Assembly: GCA_946406115.1 (NCBI GenBank)
Contig: OX291548.1
Span: forward strand, 8,172,373-8,236,372
Reading direction: 5' to 3'
DNA length: 64,000 bases
Source of the DNA: Apoda limacodes
Lineage: Eukaryota; Arthropoda; Insecta; Lepidoptera; Limacodidae
The notes under the pieces were generated by a model. That model was not told the origin of the DNA, ran no database searches, and saw nothing but the letters and a program-made list of their open reading frames with translations. The first letter of the stretch is position 1. The number at the start of each line of letters is the position of its first letter. Shown piece after piece: positions 44,529 through 54,551 of the stretch. The translations under genes and the position numbers were made by a program.

Positions 44529-44764
44529 AAGAAACTAGCGATCAAAATATAGCGACTTAACTCGAATTAAAGCCACGTAAGCTTGACCCGCAGTAAACAA
44601 ATTTAGAGCCAAGATAAATAACTGCATGATCTACAGTAGTCCCCTGCATTTCGGGCACAGTTGAAGCCCAAGAAAAGACAATCGGGAACATTCTTCTTTC
44701 AGCTGTGCCGTGATTAAATTTAGCAGGAAATTGAACAGATTTAGGCTGTATTATGTGAATGCCG
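44529..44764. other. spacer
   Basis: No recognisable content; may include the decayed 3' UTR of the RTE that starts next. Confidence 0.4.
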
Positions 44765-47745
44765 TCATTACCAAAATCACATCAGCCCATTGACGTCCAC
44801 TGCTTAGTCCACATAGGCCTCACTTAACTTTCTCCACATCGTGCGACTCTGTGCCACCTGTAACCAACGGCTCCCAGCTATCTTTAAGAGGTCATCTGTC
44901 CATCTAGCGGGGGGCCCTCCCACGCTGCGCTTTCCGGTTTGTGGTCACCACTCCAGAACCTTCTTTCCCCATCGGCCATCGGTTCTTCGAGCTATGTGCC
45001 CTGCCCATTGCCACTTTAGCTTTGCGATTCGGTGAGCTATGTCGGCGACTCTAGTTCTCCTACGGATTTCCTCATTCCTGATTCGATCACGAAACTCCGA
45101 GCATTGCTCTTTCCATCGCCCGCTAGGCGATCTTGAGCTTTCGTATAAGGCCCATAGTTAGCGGTGACGTCTCGCTGCCGTAAGTTATCAGTGGCAACAC
45201 ACTTGCTGAAGACTATTGTCTTCAAGCACTGGGTATTAAGGACGAGAAAATAGTACGCAGTTTTTCGAACGCTGCCCAACCGAGTTGGATTCGGCGACTA
45301 ACCTCTTTCTCGAAATTGGACCTACCTAATCAAACAGTTTGTCCTAGGTATACGTATTCGTCAACTTAGAGTGTAGAGTTCCCAACAGTTATTAGAGTGC
45401 GTGCTACATGGCCATTCAACATGATTTTCGTCTTGTCCATGTTCATCTTGAGGCCCACTCGTTGGAAAGCTCTACTGAGGCTTTTGAGCATTGTGCTAAG
45501 GTCCTTCATCGATTCTGCCATGACCACAATACCGTCGGCAAGCCGAAGGTGGGTAATGTACTCGCCATTAACATTGATGCCAAAACCATCCCAGTCCAGA
45601 AGCTTTAAAACATCTCCCTGTCTCACACCTCTCTACAGTCGGATCGGTTTCGAGTTCTGATCCTGGAGACGTACTGACATGGTGGCGTTATTGTACAAGC
45701 ATTTCAGCACCTCGATATACCGATGATCAATACGGCATCTCTGTAGAGCCTATAGCACTGCCTATGTTTCGATCGAATCGAAGGCTTTCTCATAGTCCAC
45801 AAACACCAAGCAAAGGGGCCGATTATACTCTGCTGACTTCTGTTTAATCAGCCGTAGCGTATGTATGTGGTCTACAGTACTATATCCTCTTCGAAAACCG
45901 GCTTGTTCGGGAGGCTGGAAGTCGTGGAACTTGCGAGCGAGATGGTTCGTAATTACTCTTGAAAACAGCTTATAAACATGGCTCAGAAGCGTGATGGTTC
46001 TGTAATTCTTATGAAGCGTATTGTCACCTTTTTTGAAGAAAAGCACTACCAAGCCTCTGTTCCATGCTTGTAGCAAAGTACCTGCGAGTATGACGGTGTT
46101 AAAGAGCTTCTGAAGGACTTTTAGTACCGGTTTTCCACCCGTTTTCAAAAGCTCAGTCGTAACTCCATCATCACCTGGTGCCCTATTGTTTTTAAGCTGT
46201 TTGAGAGCCATACTAATCTCGTAAACGCTGATGTCCGGGATGTCCTCGGTACAGTGTCGAGTCAGTCTAGCTCTAGGGTCTGTAGCTGGACTGCCAACTG
46301 GTTCGATGTCGACGTATATAACTGTCCATAGAATTTCTCGATCTCTTCCAAGACTTAGAGTCTGGTCCGAGAATCTTTTTGGTCTATTTTTACGATGGAT
46401 TTTAAAGAACTTAGACCCAACCGTATGGACAGTTTCCACAAACATTTCGTTTGTATCGTCGTCCGATGCGTCTTCTTTTAAGTATTCAAAGCGATTTTTG
46501 AGTTGGAGCTGAAAGTTTTATGGGTTTTGGATTTGGATGTTTTGGGTCGGAGCGTGGAATTTATCAGTCGAAACCTATCAAGCCTTATATTGAGGTTCAA
46601 TGTGCCTCTTACCATACGGTGATCACTCCCGGTTTTGAACGCGTGGATCACAGAGACATCATTAAACACTTGCTTTTCCGTTGACATGATAAAGTCAATT
46701 TCATTCTTCGTGCAACCATCTGTGGGGGCGCTTCTTGAAAAAGGAATTCATCATAAAGAGGCCTTTCTTTTCCATGAAGTCAGCCAGCATCTGCCCTCTG
46801 GATTTCGTTGTCCATATCTAAATTGCCGCACTCTCTGCTCATTACCAATTCGTTTGCCTAGTTTCGCGTTGAAGTCCCTCATCGCGATGTCATAGTGTAA
46901 TTTGGAGGAGAGTATGTACGGATATTTAGAAATGGCCTGATATATTTCTTTCACTACGTAGTCTGGGTGTGTTGAAGTCGGCGCGTTCACTTGTATTACC
47001 TTCAGCGAATATCTTTTTGATATTCTGAGTATCAGGTACGCTACCCTGGCCAACACACACACACAACTTTGATGAAATTGTTGACGAGGGACTTGCGGAC
47101 GATAAACCCGACACCACCTTGGGATAGCTGGTCACCCCTCGGTAGTACATCAAGATACCTGAGGTGAGAACTATCGTGTCCTGTCCCTGTCTTCGGACCT
47201 CCGATAGCACTATAACGTCCCAGCGTAGCTTGTAGCTTCTTCCAGTTCTACTATTTTCTCGTCGGCCCTCACCGTACGTGCATTGTAGGTTGCCAGGTCC
47301 AGTCTTTGGTGTTGGTAGTCGGATCTCTGCCGGGGATTCTTCGCACCCCCTGCCCCGCCGTTACCAAGGCCGGTACCGTAGCCTGGACAAGCAGGGCTGC
47401 CGGGGACTAGGGGCCGTTTGTTTTTTGTACCGTTCATTTTTTGTTAATGGGTTTTCCATACTCGCCACGCCTGGCAAGCGGGTTGGCGAGCGCAGTGGTG
47501 TTATAGGGGGTCGCTGCTGCCCGACATACCCTATCGGATAGAAGAACGGAACAAGGAGTGAGGTTGGAATGCGATGATTTCTTAATGGAAATTGTATAAT
47601 GAGTGGTATACGTCGAAGGGCGGGGGATACTACTGTTGGAAGGAAATGGGCAGAATTAGTAGTAGCTCGAGAGACCGGGGTCGCGTACCTGTGTATTCGG
47701 AAATAAATACCCCTGACACAGTAATATAACCATAGTATAGTCATA
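44765..47745 (-). pseudogene. RTE-type LINE, nearly full length but dead
   Basis: On the minus strand, a 5' leader from about 47,745 precedes KNKRPLVPGSPACPGYGTG (about 47,430), RLDLATYNARTVRADEKIVE and SEVRR...TIVLTSGILMYYRG (AP-like endonuclease start), RVAYLILRISKRYSLKVIQV, RDFNAKLGKR (normally GDFNAK) and TGSDHRMVRGTLN (catalytic SDH kept). The RT follows: LKNNRAPGDDGVTTELLK, YRTITLLSHVYKLFSRVI, PPEQAGFRRGYSTVDHIHTL, VFVDYEKAFDSIET, then GVRQGDV joined to KLLDWDGFG with SPKLF lost, and THLRLADGIVV where the FADD active site has become LADG. The C-terminus gives RRIQLGWAAFEKLRTIFS, AMLGVSLRDRIRNEEIRR, IAKLKWQWAGHIARRTDG and RTMWRKLSEAYVD, ending near 44,785. Several stops and frameshifts occur. 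The linker between EN and RT is about 80 residues short. Plus-strand frames here are antisense shadows. Confidence 0.93.
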
Positions 47746-49124
47746 TGATTTTAGTTATGTGACCTATCGCTTTATTCCCAACTTCCTTAGCAAATTCAAC
47801 GTTAGAACTCAACATAACTTTAGCACCAACAAAAATTTTTAGTTCTTTTGAAAGACCTCCTGTTGTATTAATGTCCAAATGTATTATATTATTAATATAG
47901 ATAGTAGACAGCTGATTTAAAGCTAATATAAAAAATACTTTGTTAAAAAAAGGATACTATCAAATTAATGAGTATTTATAAAAATAAATATAAATTTACA
48001 AGGCACGAATTTGTGGTCGGCTTATCCTGAAAAGTCTGTAATTTAATTTATACATAGAGCTTATGCGCTTAAGGGTAACTTTTTGACTGCATCTCTGCTA
48101 TGAAAATATTGTACTCGAACTCTATATTGTTTTTACATTTAAGTTATTTTTGTATGTGTATTGGTTTATTCTGTGTACGCAAATGCGTACGCAAAGTTTA
48201 CATTTATTATTTAAAAATGTTTGTATTTTTCAAAAAAATCTTTTAATCACTTTGATAATTCAAAAGTGTTTGTAAAAACCTTATTCGAATAAAAAAAAAT
48301 GAGTTTGCGTTTTTGTTTTCTTAGCTAAGATTTTAAGTTTTTTTTTTATTTTAAGAGTATATGTACAATATCCATATTTGTTTTACTTGTTAATACCTAT
48401 AAAAGACCTTTTCTAAAGATGTCGAATATTGTCATTCTTTTAATGTAGACTTTATCTATACAATTGGTACATACAAAAAGCTGACGGAAAAATCACATTT
48501 TATATCATATTTATATAAATACACATATTTCAAACCAATCTCAATAAAAAGTACAGCCTTAGTTGCTGACGGTACACATTACGAGACCCTGGCGTTCGTC
48601 TGGTAGTGTCCAGCATGGACGAATTGGCATGCATTGCGCTTGGGCTTTTTACACGCCTATTCCAAGTTTCCTCTGATGGTTTAAGGTACAAGATACCGGA
48701 CAGTTGTTTCGTAAAAGTTTTGTCTTTTTATGTCTCTAGGGTTTTAGACCTCAAAAGAAAATATACAGAATTCTAATAGGATCAATTTGTGGTCTATCTA
48801 TTTTTTCATCATGACTTTTTTTTTTATTCTAGAAGAAAGGACAATGGGCATAATTGTATGAAACCTAGTATGAGTTTATTAGTGCTCGCTGCATATGACA
48901 GCTTTTGCGGTGTCATTTAAACTGCGAAAATTATATTTGGCCACCATAACTCCATGCGTCGGATATATGACACGCAAGACCGTGTGCCAGCAGTGCCAAG
49001 CTGTTTGGCCTAAATCAGAGTGTCCTGAAGTGGAGAGGCATAAAGGCTGAGGCCAGTTGAAAACAAACTTCTGTATTTGTATGGCTGAGGCAAAAATTTC
49101 TGTTTGCTATCTATTAATATTTTA
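47746..49124. other. no recognisable gene; decayed repeat near 48,590-49,060
   Basis: Mostly AT-rich. Around 48,590-48,680 and 48,950-49,060 GC rises, with phrases such as GTGTCCAGCATGGACGAATT and GACACGCAAGACCGTGTGCC, probably old transposon sequence that I cannot assign. Confidence 0.4.
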
Positions 49125-49700
49125 ACCCTAATAATAATAATAAATATTTTTGGACATTACACAGAGCGCCGCCTCTAATAAGCCCAAAATAAGCAAAGCC
49201 TGGTTACCAGACAAAGGATACAGTTACATTTATAAATTCAGAATGACAAATGTTTACCCGAATGATGACTTTTATCGAACTATTTTGGCTCCGAAAAAAA
49301 ATATTGTTTGGTAACGCAGTGGACATTATTTTTGAGGAGTCATGGGGACTGACACGCAGTGGCAATTTGAGTACCATATGAGACTTTTTAGTGTTAAAAA
49401 ACCTAGGAGGGAGGGGAAATTCATTATAAACATTGTGGCCCGGTTTAGAACTAACGTAAAACTACTAGGAAAATATTTCAAGACATCTACAATTTTGTAA
49501 AAGTGTTTATAAATTTTCATCTCCATTTGAGGCTCTAAAAAGTATTTTGGCCCAAAATCATACAAAACATACACAGAAAACACCCAGTCTTAATAAAAAC
49601 ACAAGTAATAAATGGTTATATTGTGCGGTAATCGAACTCACGCTTCTTGATTTAGTAGTCGGGTCATTACCCACTGAACTACGGAGCTGACTGTATCCGA
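49125..49700 (-). mobile_element. tRNA-derived SINE with diverged or inserted middle
   Basis: The head on the minus strand (about 49,690 to 49,625) reads CAGTGGGTAATGACCCGACT and GTGAGTTCGATTACCGC, an A box / B box pair close to the copy at 52.3 kb. The 3' end at about 49,130-49,200 (TTGGACATTACACAGAGCGC, GCTTATTTTGGGC on the other strand) matches the SINE 3' end. The middle is about 300 bases longer than in the 52-kb copy, so something has been inserted. A minus-strand frame at 49,326-49,583 lies in that middle and has no motif. Confidence 0.7.
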
Positions 49701-50369
49701 ATCCTTGTACTGCATGTGCGACTCACTCGTTAGGCATCATTGTTCTAAACAAAACATTAAGTAAAGGCTCAGGCATTTCAGGAGAAAAATATTTCTTTGG
49801 TTACTGCGAAAACGAAGCGTATGGACTTCAAAACTAAACAGACAGGTTCACTTTGATATGGTTAATAAGCTCTTATGATACCAGATCACACTATTGATTA
49901 ATTAGTGAGGTAGCAAAATATTCTATAGTAAGGTAGCAGTAAATCGCTGTCTCTTTTGCCTTGTGCCACCATAAAACGGTTATCTCAATAGGTTGGTAAT
50001 AACAACAAATACCTACTATATACCTACCAAGGTAATAAGCACGTCCACTAAAAACGATCATGTCTCCGTGTGTGCGTCTTTATTAATATTGTTTGTTATT
50101 GGATTACGTTGAACATATTGTATACCTATATTTTATAGGAGAGCACACATGTCGTCACATATTACACTATTTATGGTGCATTTCTTAGAAGATACGTGAC
50201 AAATAAATAAAAATAACATAGGGCAACAAAACTGGCTTTGTTTTTATAACTATATTTAAGAAATAGGAGTTTATAAAAGGAGATTACCTACTTTGAGGAC
50301 TTTGACATACCACTTCAGCTCAAAGACAAGCCTTGCGTTCCAAATGTTGTATGTAAAAACTGCATTACA
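49701..50369. other. no recognisable gene
   Basis: AT-rich; nothing recognised. Confidence 0.5.
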
Positions 50370-51335
50370 GTGCAACTTAGGCCTCCCCTCATATGTCTCC
50401 ACAATGACCGGTCCTGAGCTTTCCTCGCCCATCGTCTTCCTGTGTCTCTAAACATGACGTTTTTCCATCTAGTAAGAGGCGACTCAATGCTGCATCTTCC
50501 AATCTATGGTCGCATTTAGAACCTTTCTTACTCAACGGTTATCGTTTCGACGAGCAAAGTGGACTGCCTATCGCAAATGCCCAACTAAAGAGCTGAGCTT
50601 GAGCTATGTCAGTAACTTTGTTTTTAGGCAAATTTGCTCATTTCGGACATAATCGCACTAATAACACCCAACATAGCTCACTGAGTAACTCTAAGGTTAC
50701 TTAAGAGACCCGTTTGTGCATTATTCGAATAAAAAAACCTTTCTCAAAGTTAGCTGACTGCACTATTTGCCCCGAGGTATCTATGTGATTTCGTCTACAA
50801 CTTTGAGTGTGGCGTTTTTAGCAACAATACAATAGGTGCTTTACATTACTTTTGTTTAATCTTTGTTCATTTCAGGTCCACCTGTTGGGAAACTCTGTTA
50901 AGGTCTCCGAGCATCGTGCCAATATCTTCTAGCGTTTCTGCCACTGCCGCTATGTTATTTGCAAACTATTTATGTAGCCATATCCGTTACACTACAGAAG
51001 TTTAAACACCCCTGTCGACGCAGTGGCGAATAGTGTTAGCGAAATTACGTCTTCCTATCTCACACTCTTCTGCAGATGAATTGGTTTCGTGTTCTGGTCT
51101 TATACTAGGGCAAGCATGGTAGTCCTGTTATACAAACACTTCAGCACTTCAATGTACGTACTGGTAATCAATCCACCGCTGGAGATACTGTGCATGATGT
51201 CATACTGCACAAACGCTAGGCAGAAGCCTATGACGATCCTCTGTCTTCTGCATGAGCGTATGTATGTGGTCCATAGTATAGAAGCCTTTCGGAAACCTAC
51301 TTGAGAGGCTGGAAACCATGCTCGGGACGAGTCGT
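50370..51335 (-). pseudogene. RTE-type LINE fragment, heavily decayed
   Basis: The minus strand keeps scattered matches to the 45-47 kb copy: NIAAVAETLEDIGTMLGDLN, RVSQQVDLK, GRRNFANTIRH-like leftovers of motif B, SHRYLGANSAVS for the usual YLGQ block, and LVGHLR-AVHFARR for the WAGHIARR zinc-knuckle-like end. Words such as TATGTATGTGGTCCATAGTA and GGTTTCGTGTTCTGGTCTTA align with 45,855 and 45,650. Stops are frequent. No target duplication seen. Confidence 0.75.
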
Positions 51336-51495
51336 AAAGAACTGCATGTCACATTTTTTTATCTTTATTTTTAGTTGTAGAGTTTACAGTTTGGAAATAA
51401 CTGTCTAATCATTACTACGTCTGTTATATTTGTGTTGTAAACATAAACAATCGGAACTACTGTAATTGGTCTTATCTTAACTTATACTTATGCTA
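51336..51495. other. spacer
   Basis: AT-rich; nothing recognised. Confidence 0.5.
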
Positions 51496-51807
51496 CTAGA
51501 CTAGTCTGTCGAGAGACCGGAGACCAGATATTACATAGCTACTCTGTGTCATTGAGAAACAGCATTTGCGTTTGAAGACCATACTGAAGAAATCCAGCAT
51601 CGTAGCAAAGAAAGCAATGAAAGTTACAATGATCTGGAAGATGAACTCAGAAAAGATATTAGCTGCCAAATAAGAATTTATTTCATCCTGTGACGAATAC
51701 TTAAGAACACAGAAAATATTTGTTTGGTGTGCAAATAACTTTTGAGGAAAAATGTTTTTTCGGATAAAAGCATTTAGGCTGTGACATACATATGAACAAA
51801 CGGTCAT
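51496..51807 (-). CDS. unknown 103-codon frame with a hydrophobic segment
   Basis: Reads MTVCSYVCHSLNAFIRKNIF, PQKLFAHQTNIFCVLKYSSQ, DEINSYLAANIFSEFIFQII, VTFIAFFATMLDFFSMVFKR and a basic end KRKCC. The FIFQIIVTFIAFFATML segment could span a membrane once. I do not recognise the family. Composition is close to the surroundings, and there is no clear splice site, so it may be a chance frame or an old exon. It is the longest non-repeat frame in the window outside known transposon proteins, which is the only reason to list it. Confidence 0.2.
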   Translation of the reverse strand: MTVCSYVCHSLNAFIRKNIFPQKLFAHQTNIFCVLKYSSQDEINSYLAANIFSEFIFQIIVTFIAFFATMLDFFSMVFKRKCCFSMTQSSYVISGLRSLDRLV

Positions 51808-52129
51808 GACACTTAGGTTTCCATTTTGCTATTATGGTACGGAACACTATAAAACAATACTCGTGTTCATGATTAAGCGAAACTAACCTAAATAAAGGTT
51901 TGTACATACATGCTCATATTCCGAAGTATTAATAATGAATGCAGCTTTCTGCAACATTTTTCTTGCTTTTGTATGCATGTGACGGATTTATATGCAGTCT
52001 TGAACTATTTACCGTTGGAAGTTTCCCGGTGGCTGAAAGTTTTGTTTGAACGAGCTTAAGTTTGTTGTATAATGTCGTATTTTTGCTTAAAATACTGCAT
52101 TGTATAAACTGTAAATTGTTAAAAGAAAA
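51808..52129. other. no recognisable gene
   Basis: AT-rich; nothing recognised. Confidence 0.5.
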
Positions 52130-52385
52130 TTGTAATTATTTATAAATAAATATATAAATATTTTGGACAACACACTACGCCATCTGGTCCCAAAATAATC
52201 AAAGAGCTAAAAGTTGTTTGGATGATAGACAGCGGACTCAAATACATATATATTATATTGTAAATACATACATAGAAAAAACCCAGACTAAAAGCAAAGA
52301 CAAATGTTTTTCTTGTGCGGGAATCGAACCCATGCCCCTTGATTCAGCAGTCGGGTCATTACCCACTGAGCCATGGAACAGATAT
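52130..52385 (-). mobile_element. tRNA-derived SINE, near complete
   Basis: Minus strand: CCATGGCTCAGTGGGTAATG holds an A box (TGGCTCAGTGGG, plus coordinates about 52,363-52,374), and CATGGGTTCGATTCCCGC a perfect B box (about 52,319-52,331). The body continues AAAAACATTTGTCTTTGC, AGTCTGGGTTTTTTCTATGT, and ends TTGGGACCAGATGGCGTAGT, GTGTTGTCCAAAATATTTAT plus an AT-rich tail. It would be transcribed by RNA polymerase III. The missing acceptor and anticodon arms show it is a SINE and not a tRNA gene. Confidence 0.85.
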
Positions 52386-52421
52386 TTTTTTAGATTGAGT
52401 GTGTAGAGTTTTAAGTCTGAT

Positions 52422-52697
52422 TAAAAAAATCGGCCAATTGCGAGTCGGACTCGCGCACGAAGGGTTCCGTACCACTGTCTACAAAAACGAGCAAAAAAAT
52501 CACGTATATTGTATGGCAGCCCCCTTAAATATTTTTTTTCTGTTTTTTAGTATTTGTTGTTATAGCGGCAACAGAAATACATCTTCTGTGAAAATTTCAA
52601 CTGTCTTACTATACCGGTTCATGAGATACAGCCTGGTGCCAGACGGACAGACGGACAGCGAAGCCTAATTACCTTTCAGGTACGGAACCCTAAAAAT
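52422..52697 (-). repeat. dispersed repeat with GTTCCGTA ends
   Basis: The plus strand reads AATCGGCCAATTGCGAGTCG, GACTCGCGCACGAAGGGTTC, and ends CAGGTACGGAACCCTAAAAA. It is the same family as 27.2 and 34.0 kb in reverse orientation, including the GCGGCAACAGAAATACATCT and GCCAGACGGACAGACGGACA blocks. A plus-strand open frame through it is a by-product. Confidence 0.85.
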
Positions 52698-52763
52698 CAA
52701 AAGATAAGCCAATCGTCTTACAAGGGTTTGTTTATTATTTCTTATAATATGCTTATATAGTGC

Positions 52764-52885
52764 AACAAACTTTTCTAACCAAGTGGTCAAAAATCAAAAC
52801 TACGGTCGCCATATTGAAATGGTGTGAACTAACAATGACACTAGCGACCAAACACTGAAAGCCAGAAGGCCAGAAAAGTTTGTTT
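52764..52885. mobile_element. MITE-like element, family 2, second copy
   Basis: CAACAAACTTTTCTAACC at one end and GGCCAGAAAAGTTTGTT at the other form about 16-bp inverted ends. The core GTCGCCATATTGAAATGGTG is the complement of the 22.05-kb copy. Confidence 0.75.
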
Positions 52886-53042
52886 CACAGTAGGTACATA
52901 TTGTTATAAAATTAACCCTAATTTATTGAACGCATTTATAATGACATTTTTCTCATACAATTTTCATTACCATAAATAACTGTAAATATTTTGTTAACAT
53001 AATTTATTCATCGCTATTTAACATAAGCGCAAAAATCATATA

Positions 53043-53327
53043 TCCTTATACATATTTTATATAATACTTCTATACGCGTGTGAGTATGTCACTTAACTTC
53101 TTTTTAACAGCTGTGCTGATTCTGATGAAATCGATTGTGTTAGAGTGGGTCTCTGGATGGTTTAGATATATGAATCGGGTCCGGAAGTTAGCTCTGCAAT
53201 CAAGTCTTAGCACCATTTTTTTCCTGCCTTTTTTAGGATTATTCAACAACTATACATACCGTTTGCTGAACCCGCTAATAGTAGGTAAACCAACTATTTG
53301 ACAGGACAACGTCTGTTGGGTCCGCTA
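53043..53327 (+). mobile_element. non-autonomous Helitron, 285 bp
   Basis: Starts A|TCCTTATACATATTTTATAT, contains TTTAACAGCTGTGCTGATTC and TGATGAAATCGATTG, and ends GACAGGACAACGTCTGTTGG then GTCCGCTAG|T. GGACAACGTCTGTTGGGTCC before the CTAG can fold into the short hairpin typical of Helitron 3' ends. A plus frame through it (53,080-53,301) has no motif. Confidence 0.75.
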
Positions 53328-54199
53328 GTTCTTCCATAACTGAGTAAATTTATTGATGAAGCAAGTTTTTATTGAATTAATTAATTACATAAATTAACTT
53401 ATTAAGAGGTAGATGTAGATCTGAAAGCTAATTTTTATAATACTAACGATGTGCAGTCTGTAAGTGTACTAAAAATCATTACATATTATCATACGCATTA
53501 CTATGAAATGTATGTGTAATGTAATATTTAAGTAATTTATACCATAGCATCGCCTTAAAACTTTTTTTTTGTATGGAATTTTAACGATTTTACTGTTTTG
53601 TAATCACATTTTTTAACTACTAATGCAAAAGATAACAACAACTTGTAATGATTTAGCTTACTTTAAGGATAACCAAATGCATTACACGCTTTAAAAAATT
53701 AAAGCACTGTTGAATCCACAGTCAGTCCTAAATTTAAGCAACAACAGCAGCCTGCAAATATTTCAAATTATCTTAATCTTCTACTTTGTCCAATTACTTT
53801 AATGGTGCGAAATTCTCAAGTTTTTCACCACTCCCCGAACATTGATCGTTGCTCTTCTAATTCTTTCAGTGATTCATCATCAAAATTTACTGTTTATTTT
53901 GCAAAAGATACAAAGCTCTGTAATGTGGTTCAAGTAATAAATGACAGCGAGTTATAGCAATTTTAATAATTTATTTTGAGCATGTTAATTTTGATAAGGT
54001 TTGGTGTTTTCTTCATAATGGTAGTGACTTATATAAGTTGTAATGGAAAACGGATTTTAATTATTTTTTTATTTTATACACATAGTTACATAATAAGGTC
54101 CCACGGTGAGTTTTGTGAAAGTTTATTTTGAAAAAATAACAATAAATTAAAAACAATGTTTGTTAGTTGTGTGAAGTTGATATTTTTTATTTATTAGTT
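53328..54199. other. no recognisable gene
   Basis: AT-rich; nothing recognised. Confidence 0.5.
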
Positions 54200-54219
54200 A
54201 TTTTTATAGAATACCGAGT

Positions 54220-54551
54220 AAGCGAAGCCAATGTAACACCGAACCGCTGATGAACCGATTTTCGTCCGGAATGTGGACCTAGACAGGGACTTCGATCTCC
54301 CCACGATTCCCAAATATCTTAAGCACTTGGCAGTCCGCTTTTTCGAGCGTACACAAAATCACCCGAACCGATTGATTGTGCAATCCACTGGCTACCATCC
54401 GCCCAACCGACCACGGCACGGTCAAAAAACTATTATTAGGCGGCCTCGGCACGTACTAACGGCCCCAGACGATTATCTCACTATCCGGATAGCGAGTCTT
54501 GTCTCAACGACCTCTCCTAATAAAAAAAAAGGAAAACACCTACAAGGGTAA
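54220..54551 (+). pseudogene. Jockey-type LINE ORF2 C-terminus
   Basis: The frame reads DEPIFVRNVDLDRDFDLPTI, PKYLKHLAVRFFERTQNHPN, then STGYHPPNRPRHGQKTIIRR and PRHVLTAPDDYLTIRIASL before a stop at 54,551. W/F-V-RN-x-DL-x-RD-x-x-x-PTI-x-x-Y-x-x-x-LA-x-x-FF-x-x-x-x-x-HPN is the finish of Jockey-group retrotransposon proteins in insects. GC is much higher than the flanks, which supports a fairly recent, 5'-truncated insertion. Two expected elements, the RT and a clean poly-A tail, are absent, although an A-run lies at 54,521-54,529. Confidence 0.82.

Noticed and set aside
44125..45660. Several plus-strand frames (44,125-44,560; 44,841-45,035; 45,397-45,660)
   Set aside because: All are antisense shadows of the mariner remnant or the RTE protein.
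49326..49583. 85-codon minus-strand frame
   Set aside because: It lies inside the interrupted SINE and has no recognisable motif.
49625..52385. Possible tRNA genes
   Set aside because: A and B boxes are present, but the cloverleaf is incomplete and a shared non-tRNA body follows, so they are SINEs.
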